A stretch of 64,000 nucleotides of DNA from an uncultured Agathobaculum sp. Lineage in GTDB: Bacteria; Bacillota; Clostridia; Oscillospirales; Butyricicoccaceae. The translations under genes were made by a program, and so were the position numbers. The notes beneath the pieces were generated by a model that worked only from the letters and a program-made list of their open reading frames with translations, did not search any database and was not told where the DNA came from. Below, in pieces: positions 29,016 through 37,553 of the stretch (the stretch's first letter is position 1; every line of letters begins with the position of its first letter). The DNA lies in NCBI RefSeq assembly GCF_944380985.1, contig NZ_CALWJJ010000006.1, positions 1 through 64,000 of the forward strand, given 5' to 3'.

Positions 29016-29651
29016 ATGAAAATTATGCAGCTTTGCCTTGGCATGGTCGCTACAAACTGCTATATCGTATATGACGAAAATACCCGCGAGGCCGTGGTGA
29101 TTGACCCGGCGGACAACGCTCCCTCGATTCTGCAAGCCGCGGAGCGTGAAAAGCTGAGCATTAAGTATGTGCTGCTGACCCACGCGCACTTTGACCATAT
29201 CCTTGCCGCGCATGGGGTGCTTGAGGCGACCGGCGCGCAGTATGTTGTGCCTGAGGGCGACCTGTGGCTGCTCGACCGCGACAACATGGGTCAGTTCCGT
29301 AGCCTGGCGCGCGACTATGTGCAGGATGTGCCCGATATTGTGGCAAACGAGGGCACACAGGTCACTTTTGGCGGCCTGACCGCGACCTATATGAGCACCC
29401 CCGGCCATACGCCCGGCTCGTCGGTTATTCGCATTGAAAACTGCCTGTTTACCGGGGATACCTTGTTCCGCCACGAGTGCGGACGCTGCGATCTGGAGGG
29501 CGGCGATTTCGGCCAGATGCTGCGCTCGCTAAAGCGCCTGTACGACCTTGCAGGCGATTATCAGGTGCTGCCTGGGCACGACGCGCTTTCCACTTTGCAT
29601 GAGGAGCGCGCGGAAAACCCCTATATGCTGCAGGCGGCCGGTAAGAGATGA
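29016..29651 (+). CDS. MBL-fold metallohydrolase (glyoxalase II-like)
   Basis: The 211-residue cytoplasmic hydrolase has the metallo-beta-lactamase zinc site THAHFDH (about residues 56-62), a further His at STPGHTPGS, an Asp at FTGDTLF and a terminal GHD. This subgroup is annotated as hydroxyacylglutathione hydrolase-like; without a known thiol cofactor the substrate is uncertain. AAAGGAGA precedes ATG 29016. The stop overlaps the hemZ ATG (ATGA). Confidence 0.92.
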   Translation: MKIMQLCLGMVATNCYIVYDENTREAVVIDPADNAPSILQAAEREKLSIKYVLLTHAHFDHILAAHGVLEATGAQYVVPEGDLWLLDRDNMGQFRSLARDYVQDVPDIVANEGTQVTFGGLTATYMSTPGHTPGSSVIRIENCLFTGDTLFRHECGRCDLEGGDFGQMLRSLKRLYDLAGDYQVLPGHDALSTLHEERAENPYMLQAAGKR

Positions 29652-31111
29652 ATTATACTCTGGAGGGGCATGAGCAGAAGCATGCAGTTGAAGAGATGTT
29701 ATTTCATCTGCTGCCCACGGTGACGCTCACGCGTGCGGATATGGTGGGCCAGGGCGACTGGTGCCGCAGTATACTGACCGAGCAAAACGGCGAGGCTATC
29801 GGGCGTGCCGTCGTGTGTATGGACGGCGTAACGCGCGAGGCCGTGCGCTTCGCGCCCATCGAAGGGTTGACGCCGCTTGCGTATAAGCGCGCGATCACTG
29901 AGTTGGTTAAAATGAGCATATATGACGCGCTCGCGCCCGCGCTGCCGCAGCCGCCCGTATGGGGCAGCCTGACCGGCGTGCGCCCGGCAAAACTCGCGCG
30001 CGGCCTTATTGAGCGTGGCATGAGCCGCGGGGAGGCCGCCGCCTATCTGCGCGAGCATTTTTACGTCTCTGCGCCGCGCGCGGCGCTAACCATTCGCGCG
30101 GCCGCAACCGCAATCGAGCTTGACCGTGCAATCGGCAAGGATGACATTTCGCTTTATATCGGCATTCCGTTCTGCCCCTCGCGCTGCTATTACTGTTCGT
30201 TCGTCTCATCAACGACCGCGCTGTCCGGCCATTTGATCGAGCCGTATCTAGACGTTCTGTGCCGCGAGATTGCTGAGACCGCGGCGCTTGTGCGGGAGGC
30301 GGGCAAGCGGGTGCAGAGCGTGTACATCGGCGGCGGCACACCGACTACGCTGGATGAGACGCAGCTTGCGCGACTGCTGGATACGCTGGCAAATCACTTT
30401 GATTTTTCGCATCTTCTTGAATATACTGTGGAGGCGGGGCGGCCGGATACCATCACACCCGGTAAGCTGCGCGTGCTGCGCGCGGCGGGCGTGGGCAGGG
30501 TGAGCATCAATCCGCAGTCGATGGACGATAAGGTGCTCGCTGCCATCGGCCGGCTTCATTCTGCGGGCGATGTGCTGCGCACATATGACGAGGCACGGCA
30601 GGCGGGCTTTGCGGCCATCAATATGGACGTAATTGCCTCTCTCACTGGCGACACGGCAGAGTCCTTTACCAGCACAGTCGAAACGCTGATCGGCCTTGCG
30701 CCCGAGAACATTACGGTACACACGCTTGCGATCAAGCGCGGCGCAGACCTGTCCGACAAAGCAGCGGCTGCGGCGCAGCGCGATATCGTCTCTCGTATGC
30801 TGGACAGCGCCGCCGGCGCGCTGCAAAAAGCGGGATACGGGCCATACTATCTCTACCGGCAGAAATTCACCGCGGGCGGCTTTGAGAACGTCGGCTGGTG
30901 TAAGCCGGATATGGCGTGCTTCTATAACGTGGCGATGATGGAGGAGCTTCAGACCATCCTATCGCTCGGCGCGGGCGGCGTGTCCAAGCGGGTTGACCGG
31001 CAGACCGGCTGGATCGAGCGGACGAACAACCCTAAGTATCCACTCGAGTACATCCAGGCGGCTTGCCGTCTGGCAGACGGCAAGCGCAAACTGCTTTTTC
31101 CGAATAAATAA
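29648..31111 (+). CDS. hemZ: HemZ-type coproporphyrinogen dehydrogenase (radical SAM)
   Basis: The 487-residue protein has a HemZ-specific N-terminal ~160 residues, then a radical SAM core with the cluster motif CPSRCYYCSF (about residues 177-186). IGGGTPTTL and the SINPQSMDDKVL segment follow, as in the HemN/HemZ family. The start codon is translationally coupled to the upstream hydrolase. True HemZ activity is inferred; HemN-like proteins can also be haem chaperones or methyltransferases. Confidence 0.85.
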   Translation: MNYTLEGHEQKHAVEEMLFHLLPTVTLTRADMVGQGDWCRSILTEQNGEAIGRAVVCMDGVTREAVRFAPIEGLTPLAYKRAITELVKMSIYDALAPALPQPPVWGSLTGVRPAKLARGLIERGMSRGEAAAYLREHFYVSAPRAALTIRAAATAIELDRAIGKDDISLYIGIPFCPSRCYYCSFVSSTTALSGHLIEPYLDVLCREIAETAALVREAGKRVQSVYIGGGTPTTLDETQLARLLDTLANHFDFSHLLEYTVEAGRPDTITPGKLRVLRAAGVGRVSINPQSMDDKVLAAIGRLHSAGDVLRTYDEARQAGFAAINMDVIASLTGDTAESFTSTVETLIGLAPENITVHTLAIKRGADLSDKAAAAAQRDIVSRMLDSAAGALQKAGYGPYYLYRQKFTAGGFENVGWCKPDMACFYNVAMMEELQTILSLGAGGVSKRVDRQTGWIERTNNPKYPLEYIQAACRLADGKRKLLFPNK

Positions 31112-31123
31112 GGAGGAGATGCC

Positions 31124-32047
31124 ATGGCGGAATATACGCTTAAATATATCAACCATCGCGCGCGATATGATGCGGCGGCGTTTATCGAGCAGTGTGAGCA
31201 AACATATCATGAGCAGATCGAGCATGTGGCGGACGTGATTGCACAAAACAGCATACCAAAACCCATTGTGCTGTTAAACGGGCCGTCCTCCTCGGGCAAG
31301 ACTACGACTTGCGCGCGCATTGCCCGCGCACTTGCGGTGCGCGGCATTCATGCGGAGATGATCTCGATGGATGACTACTACCGTACAATCGGCACCTATG
31401 AGGTTCCGCCCGACCCGGAAAATGGCGTGCCCGACCTGGAAAGCCCGGAATGCATGAACCTACCGCTTTTAAGCCAGCATTTGGCGCAGCTGGCGGCAGG
31501 GGAGGAGATTGCAATGCCCCGATTTGACTTTGAAACGCGCTCCTCGCAGCCCGGCGCGCGCACGCTGCGCCTCGACCCGGATGAAGTCGTGTTGATCGAG
31601 GGTATTCATTCATTTAACCCGGTTATCATGGGTGACCTTGCACACACGGCAACCAGCGTGTATCTGTCGGTTGCGAGCGCAGTTGTACCGGAAGAGGGGG
31701 CGCGGCTCGAACCGCAGATGCTGCGCTTTTTGCGCCGCGCAATGCGCGACAGCCTGTTTCGCGCCTCTCCGGTCGAGGAGACCATCCGTCAGTGGAACTC
31801 GGTGTGCCGCGGCGAGCGGCTGTATATCGCACCCTATCGTGGGCAGGCCGATTTGACGGTAGACACCTTTTTGCCATACGAGCTTTGCGCGCTGATGCAG
31901 CAGCTGGAACCACAGCTTTGCCTGCACAAAGAGGCGCTGACGGGCGCTGATCTGGCGCCCGTGGGCGAGGTGCTCGGCCAGGTTGCATCGATCGATTATG
32001 CAGCGCTTATCCCGGCTGACTCTGTGCTGCATGAGTTTGTTGGCTGA
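31124..32047 (+). CDS. Uridine kinase/phosphoribulokinase-family P-loop protein
   Basis: This 307-residue protein has Walker A NGPSSSGKTTT (about residues 49-59), MDDYYRTIG (about 84-92) and VVLIEGIHSFNP (about 152-163), placing it in the uridine-kinase-like family. In many Clostridia such proteins carry an N-terminal TGS/tRNA-synthetase-like region; here the N-terminus is short (about 45 residues). The substrate is most likely a nucleoside but is not proven. Start follows AAGGAGGAG, 12 bp after hemZ. Confidence 0.85.
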   Translation: MAEYTLKYINHRARYDAAAFIEQCEQTYHEQIEHVADVIAQNSIPKPIVLLNGPSSSGKTTTCARIARALAVRGIHAEMISMDDYYRTIGTYEVPPDPENGVPDLESPECMNLPLLSQHLAQLAAGEEIAMPRFDFETRSSQPGARTLRLDPDEVVLIEGIHSFNPVIMGDLAHTATSVYLSVASAVVPEEGARLEPQMLRFLRRAMRDSLFRASPVEETIRQWNSVCRGERLYIAPYRGQADLTVDTFLPYELCALMQQLEPQLCLHKEALTGADLAPVGEVLGQVASIDYAALIPADSVLHEFVG

Positions 32048-32069
32048 GGGTATCGCCCTGCGCCGCGCC

Positions 32070-32098
32070 TTGCTTTTTGGCCGGGCATGCAGTATAAT
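32070..32098 (+). promoter_or_regulatory. Promoter of the zinc-ribbon gene
   Basis: TTGCTT (32070-32075), a 17-bp spacer and TATAAT (32093-32098). Confidence 0.75.
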
Positions 32099-32140
32099 AA
32101 ACCAAACATGGCGGCTGACCGCCGGAAGGAGCGATGAACG

Positions 32141-32533
32141 ATGGATGGAAGGATGCAGTCGTTTCTGGACAAAATCAGGGGTATGGCGGAAAAGACAGGC
32201 CAGGTCGCGGGCCGTGCAGCGGATGCCGCGGGAAAAAAGGCAACTGAGCTTGCCGGCGCCACACGCATCAATCTGCAAATCTTTGATCTGAACACCGAGT
32301 GCGAGGCGCTTTATAAAGAGATCGGCAAACTGGTGTATAAGCTGCATCGCGGCAACGCGGTATCAAATGAGGATATGGATGAGAAACTTGCCGCTGTCGA
32401 TGGCAAGCAACAAAAAATCGCCGCCTTGCGGGAAGAACTGACGAGCATGCGGTCGATTGCGGTGTGCCCGCACTGTGGCAAGGCATGTAGCCGCGAAGAT
32501 TCGTATTGCGCAGCCTGCGGCAGCGCGCTGTGA
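32141..32533 (+). CDS. Zinc-ribbon protein with helical N-terminus
   Basis: The 130-residue protein starts at ATG 32141, nine bases after GGAAGGAG. Residues 1-105 are predicted helical, first Ala/Gly/Lys-rich and then a coiled-coil-like stretch (NTECEALYKEIGKLVYKL to REELTSMR). The last 25 residues form a zinc ribbon, CPHCGK then CAACGS (two C-x2-C pairs). Such short helical zinc-ribbon proteins are common in Clostridia and have no assigned function. It has its own promoter and lies upstream of the yabM-type flippase. Confidence 0.8.
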   Translation: MDGRMQSFLDKIRGMAEKTGQVAGRAADAAGKKATELAGATRINLQIFDLNTECEALYKEIGKLVYKLHRGNAVSNEDMDEKLAAVDGKQQKIAALREELTSMRSIAVCPHCGKACSREDSYCAACGSAL

Positions 32534-32635
32534 GCGCATATTTTGCCGCGCCCTGCCATACGGTAAACTAAACCGAAGTGCCGGGCAGGCTGTTTGCACG
32601 GCGCAAGATCAAGTCAAAAAAAGGGCGTGTAGCGT

Positions 32636-34261
32636 TTGCAGCGGAAAAAACAGAATTTTGTGCAGGGCGCGGTCATCCTGATGGTGGCCAGCCTGGTCGT
32701 TAAGGTAATCGGTGCATTTTTTCAGATCCCGCTCCAAAACCTGATCGGCGGGAGAAGCTCGCCGGCGTTCGGTTTGTTCAGTTCGGCATACCGCATCTAT
32801 TCGGCCATGCTGGTGATCTCGACCGTCGGCTTGCCCGCGACATTGTCTAAAATGGTTGCCGAGGCGACCGCTCACGGGCGCGAGCGTGAAGTGCGGCGGA
32901 TCGTTCGCGTCGCCGCATGTATTTTTGTGCCGGTCGGCGCGCTTGCGGCAGCTGCGCTGTTCTTCGGTGCGGATACGTTTGCAGACTGGATCAAAAGCGC
33001 GGATGCGCGGCTTGCGGTCATGGCGATCGCGCCGAGCGTGTGGATGGTTGCGATCATTTCCGTGTTCCGCGGCTACTACCAGGGCCGAACCAATATGGTG
33101 CCAACCGCCGTGTCGCAGATTATCGAGGCGATGGGCAAGTTGCTGGCGGGTCTTGGTTTTGCGTGGTATGCAGTACAGGCCGGCTTGGATGACCCGGTAG
33201 TTGCGGCGCTCACCGTGCTGGGCGTTACGCTCGGTGAGGTTGCGGCGGCGGCCTATATGATGATACAGGCGGCGGTGACGCGGCGGCGCGGATGGACGGT
33301 GCGCGCGCTAAACGATACCGTGCGGCCGGTCGGACAGCTGGCGAAGATCATGTTGTCACTCTCCATCCCGATTACGATCAGCTCTGCGGTGATGAGCCTG
33401 ACCGACTTGATCGACGTTGCGCTGATCTCCGCGCGTTTGCAAAGCCCGGCAGTCGGCATGACGGCCGAGCAGGCGGTTACAACCTACGGCATCTATACCG
33501 GCCAGGCGATCAACTTTTTCAATCTGCCGCAGACGCTGATTACCGCGCTTGCAGTTAGCGTGCTGCCGACGATCGCCAGCGCGCGCGCCGCGCAGAATTT
33601 TACCAGGGTATCACGCACGCTGTCGACTGCCCTGCGGCTGACCATGATGATTACCCTGCCCGCAGGGGCGGGATTTCTACTGCTGTCTTCTTCCATTTTG
33701 CGCCTATTCTTTGGCGACGGTACCGAGCTTGGCGGCCGGCTCATGGCGATTTTAGGCTTTGCCGTGCCGGCAGTGGCGCTTGTTGCTATTACAAACGCTA
33801 TTTTGCAGGCGTTCGGCCGCATTGACCTGCCGCTAATCTCGATGTTTCTCGGCGCGGTGGTCAAGATATTTGGGGATTACTTCCTGATTGGCGACCCGTC
33901 GTTTCAGATAGCGGGCGCGCCGATCAGCACGGCGGTATGCTACTGGCTGATCGCGCTGATCAACCTGTTTCATATTGGACGGCTGTCGCACGCGCTGCCG
34001 CCGCTCGGTAGAACGGTCGGGCGGCCGCTTGCAGCGACGGCCGGTATGGGCGCGGCCATTTATATCTGCCTTACTGGGCTAACACGCCTGCTGGACGCGT
34101 CGCCTGGATCGGCTTCGGATAAGCTAATTACGCTGGCTGTGATTGCAATAGCGGTAGCAGTATACGGCGTTTTGCTGCTTACGCTGCATGCAGTTGAGCG
34201 CGAAGACGTGCTACTTTTACCAAAGGGAGAAAAAATTGCGGATATTTTACATTTGAAATGA
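32636..34261 (+). CDS. yabM: MOP-superfamily flippase, SpoVB/YabM-like
   Basis: The 541-residue polytopic protein has about 14 hydrophobic helices, with the family N-terminus FVQGAVILMVASLVVKVIGA and FQIPLQNLIG. It belongs to the polysaccharide/lipid-II flippase group (SpoVB/MurJ-like). Gene order with mazG, rqcP, yabP, yabQ, divIC and yabR matches B. subtilis yabM, so I use that symbol. The start is uncertain: TTG 32636 gives the usual length, but its ribosome site is weak; a GTG nine codons in (32660) is an alternative. A spore-envelope or cell-wall lipid-transport role is inferred. Confidence 0.87.
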   Translation: MQRKKQNFVQGAVILMVASLVVKVIGAFFQIPLQNLIGGRSSPAFGLFSSAYRIYSAMLVISTVGLPATLSKMVAEATAHGREREVRRIVRVAACIFVPVGALAAAALFFGADTFADWIKSADARLAVMAIAPSVWMVAIISVFRGYYQGRTNMVPTAVSQIIEAMGKLLAGLGFAWYAVQAGLDDPVVAALTVLGVTLGEVAAAAYMMIQAAVTRRRGWTVRALNDTVRPVGQLAKIMLSLSIPITISSAVMSLTDLIDVALISARLQSPAVGMTAEQAVTTYGIYTGQAINFFNLPQTLITALAVSVLPTIASARAAQNFTRVSRTLSTALRLTMMITLPAGAGFLLLSSSILRLFFGDGTELGGRLMAILGFAVPAVALVAITNAILQAFGRIDLPLISMFLGAVVKIFGDYFLIGDPSFQIAGAPISTAVCYWLIALINLFHIGRLSHALPPLGRTVGRPLAATAGMGAAIYICLTGLTRLLDASPGSASDKLITLAVIAIAVAVYGVLLLTLHAVEREDVLLLPKGEKIADILHLK

Positions 34262-34278
34262 CAGAAAGTGTGTAAAAA

Positions 34279-35073
34279 ATGGTTGATTTTCAGCAAAAAG
34301 AGAAGTATAATTTTAATGATCTGTTGCGCATTATGGAGATTCTCCGCGCGCCGGACGGCTGCATGTGGGATCGTGAGCAGGATCATCATTCCATCCGCCG
34401 CAATTTTATTGAGGAGACCTATGAAGTCTGCGAGGCGATCGACGAGCAGGATACCGAGCACCTGAAAGAGGAGCTTGGCGATGTGCTGCTACAGGTCGTG
34501 TTCCACACTCAGATGGAAAAGGAGAAAGGTACGTTCGATATAGAGGACGTGGCGGACGGCATCTGCAAAAAACTGATTTACCGGCATCCGCATATTTTTG
34601 GCTCGGTTGAGGTCGGCTCATCTGAGGAGATCCTGCGCAACTGGGACGAACTTAAGCGCAGGGAAAAACATCAAGAGAGTGATACCGATACGCTCAAAAG
34701 CGTTGCCAAGAGCCTACCCGGGCTGATCCGAGCGGAAAAGCTGCAAAAAAAGGCGGCAAAGGTTGGCTTTGACTGGGATGGGCCGCAAGGCGCGCTGGAC
34801 AAGATAGGCGAGGAGCTTGACGAGGTCAGCCGCGCCGCGCGCGGCGATGGAGACGCCGAGGAAGAGATTGGCGATCTGCTGTTTGCAGCGGTGAACGCAG
34901 CACGGCATTTGAAAGTAGATCCCGAGCGGGCAATCGAAAAGACCTGCGACAAATTCATCCGTCGGTTTGCCGATATGGAACAGCAGGCGGGAGAGGAGAA
35001 CAGAGCGCTTTCCGACTTGTCTCTGACAGATCTGGATACGCTTTGGAATAAAGCAAAAGAAAAAGAAAAGTAA
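34279..35073 (+). CDS. mazG: Nucleoside triphosphate pyrophosphohydrolase MazG
   Basis: This 264-residue protein has tandem MazG domains. Metal-binding E-x2-E/D motifs appear in the first (EETYEVCEAID, EELGDVLLQVVFH) and again in the second (EELDEVSRAARG, EEEIGDLLFAAVN). It hydrolyses aberrant NTPs to NMPs. It corresponds to the C-terminal part of B. subtilis YabN; the N-terminal tetrapyrrole-methylase part of YabN is absent here. The ATG at 34279 has no obvious ribosome site. Confidence 0.93.
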   Translation: MVDFQQKEKYNFNDLLRIMEILRAPDGCMWDREQDHHSIRRNFIEETYEVCEAIDEQDTEHLKEELGDVLLQVVFHTQMEKEKGTFDIEDVADGICKKLIYRHPHIFGSVEVGSSEEILRNWDELKRREKHQESDTDTLKSVAKSLPGLIRAEKLQKKAAKVGFDWDGPQGALDKIGEELDEVSRAARGDGDAEEEIGDLLFAAVNAARHLKVDPERAIEKTCDKFIRRFADMEQQAGEENRALSDLSLTDLDTLWNKAKEKEK

Positions 35074-35086
35074 CGGAGGTATGAAC

Positions 35087-35365
35087 ATGAAAAAGAGCGA
35101 ATTTATCGCGCTGACTGCGGAGAAGGCCGGCCTGTCCAAAAAAGACATGGAAAAGGCAATGGATGCGGTGTTCGAAACCATCGGTGACGTGATTGCCGCA
35201 GGGGATAAGATGCAGGTGAGCGGCTTTGGCACGTTTGAGACCAGAAAGCGTGCGGCACGCACGGGTCATAACCCGCGTACTGGTGAGGAGATTGCGATCG
35301 CTGCGGCGACGATTCCGGCGTTCAAGCCGGGCAAGGCGCTTAAGGATAAGGTGGACGCGAACTAA
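35087..35365 (+). CDS. hup: HU-family DNA-binding protein
   Basis: The 92-residue nucleoid protein has the HU/IHF signature VSGFGTFETRKRAARTGHNPRTGEEI (beta-arm, about residues 42-67) and the closing PAFKPGKALKDKV. Of two nearby ATGs, the second (35087) has CGGAGG at correct spacing. It sits between mazG and rqcP, an insertion relative to the B. subtilis yab order that I recall as common in Clostridia. Confidence 0.97.
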   Translation: MKKSEFIALTAEKAGLSKKDMEKAMDAVFETIGDVIAAGDKMQVSGFGTFETRKRAARTGHNPRTGEEIAIAAATIPAFKPGKALKDKVDAN

Positions 35366-35366
35366 C

Positions 35367-35609
35367 GTGAGGTTGGACAAATATCTCAAAGTATCCCGTC
35401 TAATCAAGCGGCGCACGGTTGCAAATGATGCCTGTGACGCTTCGCGGATTACGGTCAACGGCAAGCCGGCCAAGGCCTCATATCAGGTCAAGGTAGGCGA
35501 CGTGATCGAGATCGCTTTCGGCCAGCGCACTATGCGTGTAGAGGTGCTGAGCATTGCCGAACATGCCCTTAAGGCGGATGCTACGGCAATGTACAGAGAA
35601 ATTTCATAG
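35367..35609 (+). CDS. rqcP: S4-domain RNA-binding protein RqcP/YabO
   Basis: The 80-residue protein starts with a GTG two bases after the hup stop. It is almost entirely an S4 domain: VRLDKYLKVSRLIKRRTVANDAC, then ITVNGKPAKASYQVKVGDVIEI. In Firmicutes RqcP works with RqcH in ribosome-associated quality control, stabilising P-site tRNA during alanine tailing. The size and gene order (mazG - rqcP - yabP) support this over an Hsp15 label. Confidence 0.92.
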   Translation: MRLDKYLKVSRLIKRRTVANDACDASRITVNGKPAKASYQVKVGDVIEIAFGQRTMRVEVLSIAEHALKADATAMYREIS

Positions 35610-35723
35610 GCAAACGCATCCTGTTCAATATGAGCAGGATGCGTTTTTATCTATCATACTTGGGCTTTTCCGGGCATAGGATACGGGTAGGCGGGAGTAT
35701 TTCCGCACAAGGAGGGAACTGGC

Positions 35724-36008
35724 ATGGCATCGGACGAGCGAAACAGGGAAATGCCGCATACCGTGATTCTGGAGGGAAGGGAAAAGCTGTCCATTTCAGG
35801 CGTGGTGGATGTACAAAGTTTTGATGAGGAGCAGGTATTGCTCGAGACCGTGCGCGGCATGCTGGTCGTGCGCGGACAGGGGCTGCACGTCGAGCGGCTG
35901 CAGCTCGAGGCGGGCGAGCTGATCGTAGAGGGGGAGATTGGCCTGATCGAATACGATGACAGCATGCAGCCGCGCGGCGGGCTGTTGGGGCGTCTGTTCG
36001 GCAGGTGA
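35724..36008 (+). CDS. yabP: Spore cortex protein YabP
   Basis: The 94-residue protein has the YabP family pattern: HTVILEGREKLSISGVVDVQSFDEEQVLLET, then GxLxVxGxxLHVxRLxLExGELxVEGEI. Its position just before yabQ confirms the call. In B. subtilis YabP is made in the mother cell and is needed for cortex formation. The start follows AAGGAGGG. The 114-bp gap after rqcP shows no clear sigma-E promoter by eye. Confidence 0.92.
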   Translation: MASDERNREMPHTVILEGREKLSISGVVDVQSFDEEQVLLETVRGMLVVRGQGLHVERLQLEAGELIVEGEIGLIEYDDSMQPRGGLLGRLFGR

Positions 36009-36014
36009 TGGAGT

Positions 36015-36473
36015 ATGAATCTATTCTCCAATCAGGAGCAGCTGCGCCTGATGCTGCAAAGCTTGCTGCTGGGCATCGGCATTGGGCTGGTATATGACAT
36101 GTTGCGTGCCTTGAGATGGCACTTTTCCTGCGGCCGTGCAGCGACCGCCGCACTTGATGCGGTATTCTGGATCGTGCTAACCGCCGGGCTGTTTGAGTTT
36201 GGGCTGGTATTCGCTGCCGGACAGCCCCGGCTTTTCGTGCTGGTGGGCGCAATCTGCGGCGCTTCGCTATATTTTATGCTGCTCAGCAGCGCCGTGCTAT
36301 TGGTGTTGACGGCAATGTTGTGTGCGGCGGCACGCGTCTGGTCAGCTGGAAAAGCAGCAGCGCGGGTTTTGCAAACCGCACTACGGCGCACCGGTATGCC
36401 GGAGAAAATTCGACATTATGCAAAAAAAATTCAAAAACCCTCTTCCATTTTCCGCGGGAAAGGTTTAAAATGA
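36015..36473 (+). CDS. yabQ: Spore cortex biosynthesis membrane protein YabQ
   Basis: This 152-residue protein has an amphipathic start (NLFSNQEQLRLMLQSLLLGIGIGLVYDMLRALRW, the conserved YabQ N-terminus), then three to four membrane helices and a basic tail. It follows yabP by six bases, so the two are one unit. It is required for cortex assembly in B. subtilis, acting at the outer forespore membrane. Confidence 0.9.
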   Translation: MNLFSNQEQLRLMLQSLLLGIGIGLVYDMLRALRWHFSCGRAATAALDAVFWIVLTAGLFEFGLVFAAGQPRLFVLVGAICGASLYFMLLSSAVLLVLTAMLCAAARVWSAGKAAARVLQTALRRTGMPEKIRHYAKKIQKPSSIFRGKGLK

Positions 36474-36502
36474 AAATGTATAAGTTTCTCTTCAACGGAT
36501 GA

Positions 36503-36805
36503 ATGCAGAGTGAGGTGGTAGCACTGTCAAGACAAAGGATGCCGGTAATCGTAAAAATCGCAATGCTGGTATTTCTGATCTATGCGGCAATTACCATTGT
36601 CAGCCTGCGTGCGCAGATCGTGGACAAACAGGCGGAGCTTGACTCGCTTTCCCTGCGAGTGCAGGAGTATGAGGAAGCAAACGAGGCGCTACAGCAGCAG
36701 ATGCAGCGCGGCTTTTCCGCAGAGGACATCAGCGAGCTTGCACGCAATGAGCTGAGCTTTGCGCAGCCTGGAGAGCGCGTGTTTGTCGATGCATCCAGCC
36801 GGTAA
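36503..36805 (+). CDS. divIC: FtsB/DivIC-type septum formation initiator
   Basis: This 100-residue bitopic protein has a short N-terminus, one membrane helix (about 16-35) and a coiled coil (about 36-70, IVDKQAELDSLSLRVQEYEEANEALQQQM). A C-terminal ELARNELSFAQPGERVFV segment follows, typical of DivIC/FtsB. It stabilises the FtsL-DivIB complex at the septum. The start is unclear: ATG 36503 lacks a ribosome site, while GAGGTGG at 36512 points to a non-ATG start near 36524. Confidence 0.87.
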   Translation: MQSEVVALSRQRMPVIVKIAMLVFLIYAAITIVSLRAQIVDKQAELDSLSLRVQEYEEANEALQQQMQRGFSAEDISELARNELSFAQPGERVFVDASSR

Positions 36806-36839
36806 AAGGGAAAAGACTAACGGAGGCAAAAAAATTTAT

Positions 36840-37283
36840 ATGGATTTGGCAGTGGGATCAATCGTAGAGGGCAAAGTGACAGGCATCACCAAGTTCGGTG
36901 CTTTTGTCGCGCTGCCCGAAGGTAAATCCGGGATGGTGCACATCTCGGAGGTTGCGGCAAGCTATGTCAGCGACATCAAGGACTTTCTGCAGGAGGGGCA
37001 GCAGGTCAAGGTCAAGGTCATCAACATCGATCAGTCGGGCAGGATCAATCTATCCATCAAAAAGGCGCAGCCACAGGAGCCGCGTCAGGACCGTGCAGGG
37101 GGCTATGGCGCGATCCGACAGCCGCGGTTTGCTCCGCGCGCCCGGATTCCGCAGGCATCCAAGGATCCTGCGACCATGAGTTTTGAAGATAAACTCAAGG
37201 CTTTTATGTCAGACAGTGAGAGCCGTCAGGCCGATGTACGTCATGCGGCCGATCGGAAAAGCGGCTCGCGTAGACGTCGCTAA
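36840..37283 (+). CDS. yabR: S1-domain RNA-binding protein YabR
   Basis: The 147-residue protein has an N-terminal S1 domain (residues 3-75: VGSIVEGKVTGITKFGAFVAL, GMVHISEVA, GQQVKVKVINID, GRINLSIKKA). A basic, Gln/Arg-rich and probably disordered tail ends in GSRRRR. CGGAGG lies about 13 nt upstream of ATG 36840. It closes the yab cluster and is followed by a strong terminator. Confidence 0.93.
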   Translation: MDLAVGSIVEGKVTGITKFGAFVALPEGKSGMVHISEVAASYVSDIKDFLQEGQQVKVKVINIDQSGRINLSIKKAQPQEPRQDRAGGYGAIRQPRFAPRARIPQASKDPATMSFEDKLKAFMSDSESRQADVRHAADRKSGSRRRR

Positions 37284-37290
37284 ACACAAA

Positions 37291-37319
37291 AACCGAGGGC
37301 GACCTCGGTTTTATTTTTA
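37291..37319 (+). terminator. Terminator of the yab cluster
   Basis: AACCGAGG (37291-37298) and CCTCGGTT (37303-37310) with a GCGA loop, then TTATTTTT. Confidence 0.92.
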
Positions 37320-37404
37320 TGTGCTGGCAATTTGTCAGGATAAAGTAGATACAGTGTGGATATTTTGTAGCCCCAATAGACGCAATTTAGCCCTGCATAA
37401 GGGC

Positions 37405-37494
37405 AAAAAAACGCGCTCTTTTCAAGGAAAGAGCGCCAAAAGTAGGATTGTGGGGATAAAGATATGAACGGTGCATGGCAGTTTCCCAACTGCC
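37405..37494 (-). ncRNA. Candidate small RNA with its own promoter and terminator
   Basis: The predicted 90-nt RNA begins at 37494 with a hairpin, GGCAGTT (37494-37488) pairing with AACTGCC (37483-37477). An unpaired pyrimidine-rich linker of about 40 nt follows, containing ATCCCCAC. It ends with the hairpin GCGCTCTTT/AAAGAGCGC (37436-37413) followed by G and seven U. The C-rich linker could pair with ribosome-binding sites. It lies opposite the leader of the amidohydrolase gene. No known RNA family was recognised. A short ORF from the AUG after the first hairpin runs through the terminator and is unlikely to be real. Confidence 0.65.
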
Positions 37495-37500
37495 AGGATA

Positions 37501-37529
37501 AATATACCATAATTTCCTATAAATGTCAA
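37501..37529 (-). promoter_or_regulatory. Consensus promoter of the candidate sRNA
   Basis: On the minus strand TTGACA (37529-37524), exactly 17 bp, then TATATT (37506-37501). No minus-strand protein gene lies downstream, so this promoter serves the RNA at 37405-37494. Confidence 0.75.
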
Positions 37530-37553
37530 CTATTATTTTTTAAGAGGTATTGC

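Noticed and set aside
28350..29474. 374-codon minus-strand ORF opposite dtd and the MBL hydrolase
   Set aside because: It overlaps two well-supported genes and the hairpin region, with no recognisable domain.
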